DNA of 7,387 bases, taken from positions 1 to 7,387 of the forward strand of contig JAUMYC010000123.1 of assembly GCA_030528845.1 (NCBI GenBank), given 5' to 3'. Shown here one piece after another: positions 6,115 through 7,387 of the stretch. The DNA is from Eubacteriales bacterium. GTDB taxonomy: Bacteria; Bacillota_A; Clostridia; Christensenellales; Aristaeellaceae. Below the pieces are notes generated by a model, which ran no database searches, had not been told where the DNA came from, and saw only the letters and a list, made by a program, of their open reading frames with translations. How positions within the stretch are numbered: position 1 is the first letter of the stretch; each line of letters starts with the position of its first letter. A program made the translations under genes and the position numbers.

Positions 6115-7387
6115 TCAGTTGCCCTCGAGGATCATCATCTGCAGCTTGCTGTCGATGCCCTTGAGCATCTCCTCGGCGCTGATCTCCTGCTCCGTATACT
6201 GCATGATATACTCGCTGATCTCGGCGGTATTCTGAGTTTCGGCAGAATAGAGCACGTTGAACTGCGCGATATGGATCTTGTCGTCGTTGGCGCGATACCA
6301 TTCGATCGCCTTCGGGCTGATCTCCCAGTTGTTCTCCTCGATGTCCACGAGCCACTGCTCGGCGTACATCAGGCTCTCCTCGAGCGCCTGCTTCTCGGCC
6401 TCTTCGGCCTCGGCAAGCATTTGAGTGAGCTGCGCAACGCTCTCCTGCGCCGACTGCAGGTTCTCTGCGTAATAGCGGTCGCGCAGAGGTTCGACTTCGA
6501 TGTCGCACAGGGAAGCAAGGACATACTCCTGCACATTGCCCATCGCGCACTCGAGGAATTCCAGCGCGATGTCGTAATTTTTGCTGTAGGGGTTGATGAA
6601 CGCGGCGCTCACGGTCAGCTTCAGCGCGGGCTCGATCTCCGGCGTGAGAGAGAGCAGAACGGGCTCATAGGTGCCGTAGAAATCGCCCATGGTGCAGCCG
6701 ATGTACGGCTCGAAGAGGAGCATCGTTTCTCTTCCCCAGTTGAACTCCTCCTCATAGTTGATCTCTTCCTTGTAGCCCATGGCCGCAAAGTCGATCGCGT
6801 CGAGCTTGGCCAGCACTTCGTTGAACACCTCGGTGTTGAAGCCCATGGTCGGATCCACGCTCTCCATATAGGCGATATAATCTTCAAAGATGACGCCGAA
6901 GAGCAGGCTGCGGATGTCCCTGATCGTATAGAAATCGTAGAACAGGGCCACGCCCGTGTCCTCGAGCTTCGCGTGCAGCTCTTCGAGGGAATCGAGCAGG
7001 TCGCACCAGTTGGTGGGGATGTCGTCCATCGTCAGCCCGGCCTTTTCCAGCGCCTCGGTATTCACGCCGAAGGCGGAGCCGTAGCAATACAGCGGCACGG
7101 CCACCGGCACGCCGTCCGTGCTCAGGCGTTCTGCGACGTCGGGGTAGAGCTGCTTGAAGAGCTCGTCGATCTGCTCGCTGCCCTTGAGCTCGGCCATATA
7201 GCCGCGCTCATACAGCGCGCCGAAGGCCTCGTTCTGCATGTCGAGCACGAAAATGTCGTAATCCTCGGAGCGGTTCATCATGCCCTCGATGATGGCGGAG
7301 GGCTCGAGATAATCCGTAGAGATCGCCACGGACACGTCGCCGCGCATGTTGGCGAAATCATAATAGGCGGAGTTGACGGCGTCGATA
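6115..7387 (-). CDS. extracellular solute-binding protein (family 1, sugar type), N-terminus outside window
   Basis: 423 residues are visible and the frame runs off the right edge without a start, so signal peptide and lipobox cannot be seen. An ATG at 7347 is internal: sequence before it continues in frame (AVNSAYYDFAN). Family features include DYDIFVLDM, the hinge-like GVPVAVPLYCYGSAFGVNTEALEKAG region, and a C-terminal ISAEEMLKGIDSKLQMMILE helix of the kind that ends many such proteins. The protein is strongly acidic. Unusually, a stretch of about 53 residues (6486-6328) between the second lobe and the C-terminus is rich in Glu, Gln, Ala and Leu, predicting a helical hairpin or coiled coil. 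It would capture the sugar outside the membrane and hand it to the two permeases downstream. The ligand is unknown. Confidence 0.9.
   Translation of the reverse strand, partial: IDAVNSAYYDFANMRGDVSVAISTDYLEPSAIIEGMMNRSEDYDIFVLDMQNEAFGALYERGYMAELKGSEQIDELFKQLYPDVAERLSTDGVPVAVPLYCYGSAFGVNTEALEKAGLTMDDIPTNWCDLLDSLEELHAKLEDTGVALFYDFYTIRDIRSLLFGVIFEDYIAYMESVDPTMGFNTEVFNEVLAKLDAIDFAAMGYKEEINYEEEFNWGRETMLLFEPYIGCTMGDFYGTYEPVLLSLTPEIEPALKLTVSAAFINPYSKNYDIALEFLECAMGNVQEYVLASLCDIEVEPLRDRYYAENLQSAQESVAQLTQMLAEAEEAEKQALEESLMYAEQWLVDIEENNWEISPKAIEWYRANDDKIHIAQFNVLYSAETQNTAEISEYIMQYTEQEISAEEMLKGIDSKLQMMILEGN

Noticed and set aside
6115..7347. ATG at 7347 as the start of the solute-binding protein
   Set aside because: The frame stays open and family-like upstream to the window edge, there is no signal peptide after 7347, and no ribosome binding site precedes it.

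Overview
All six protein genes in this window lie on the minus strand, so transcription runs from right to left. GC content is high (by eye near 60%). The leftmost gene is a clear spoIVB, which occurs only in endospore formers. Strong AGGAGG-type ribosome binding sites, a TTG start and a palindromic repeat of a kind I recall from gut Clostridia all point to a GC-rich, spore-forming Clostridia member (Oscillospirales or Christensenellales-like). The species cannot be named.

Layout in transcription order. (1) 7387-6115: an extracellular sugar-type solute-binding protein, N-terminus outside the window, with a long charged helical insertion. (2) 6117-5970: a GC-rich hairpin followed by a plausible extended -10 promoter. 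(3) 5969-5115 and 5103-4216: two CUT1-type (MalF-like and MalG-like) sugar permeases, both with complete EAA loops. (4) 4196-2853: a HlyD/MacA-like membrane fusion protein. (5) 2835-1699: a membrane protein with a MacB-type periplasmic core domain. (6) 1635-1599: an intrinsic terminator closing the operon. (7) 1578-1478: a 101-bp nested palindromic repeat. (8) 1401-1327: two mutually exclusive hairpins in the spoIVB leader. (9) 1217-1: spoIVB, with the last few codons cut off by the window edge.

The solute-binding protein and the two permeases form a standard importer that would need an ATPase encoded elsewhere, as is usual for CUT1 systems that borrow a shared MsmX-type ATPase. The fusion protein and the MacB-like protein follow the permeases with gaps of 17-19 bases and appear to be co-transcribed. 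An import module joined to two export-type envelope subunits, with no ATPase for either, is the most unusual feature here. Whether the five proteins form one complex is inference. spoIVB is a separate sporulation gene and is probably only a neighbour.
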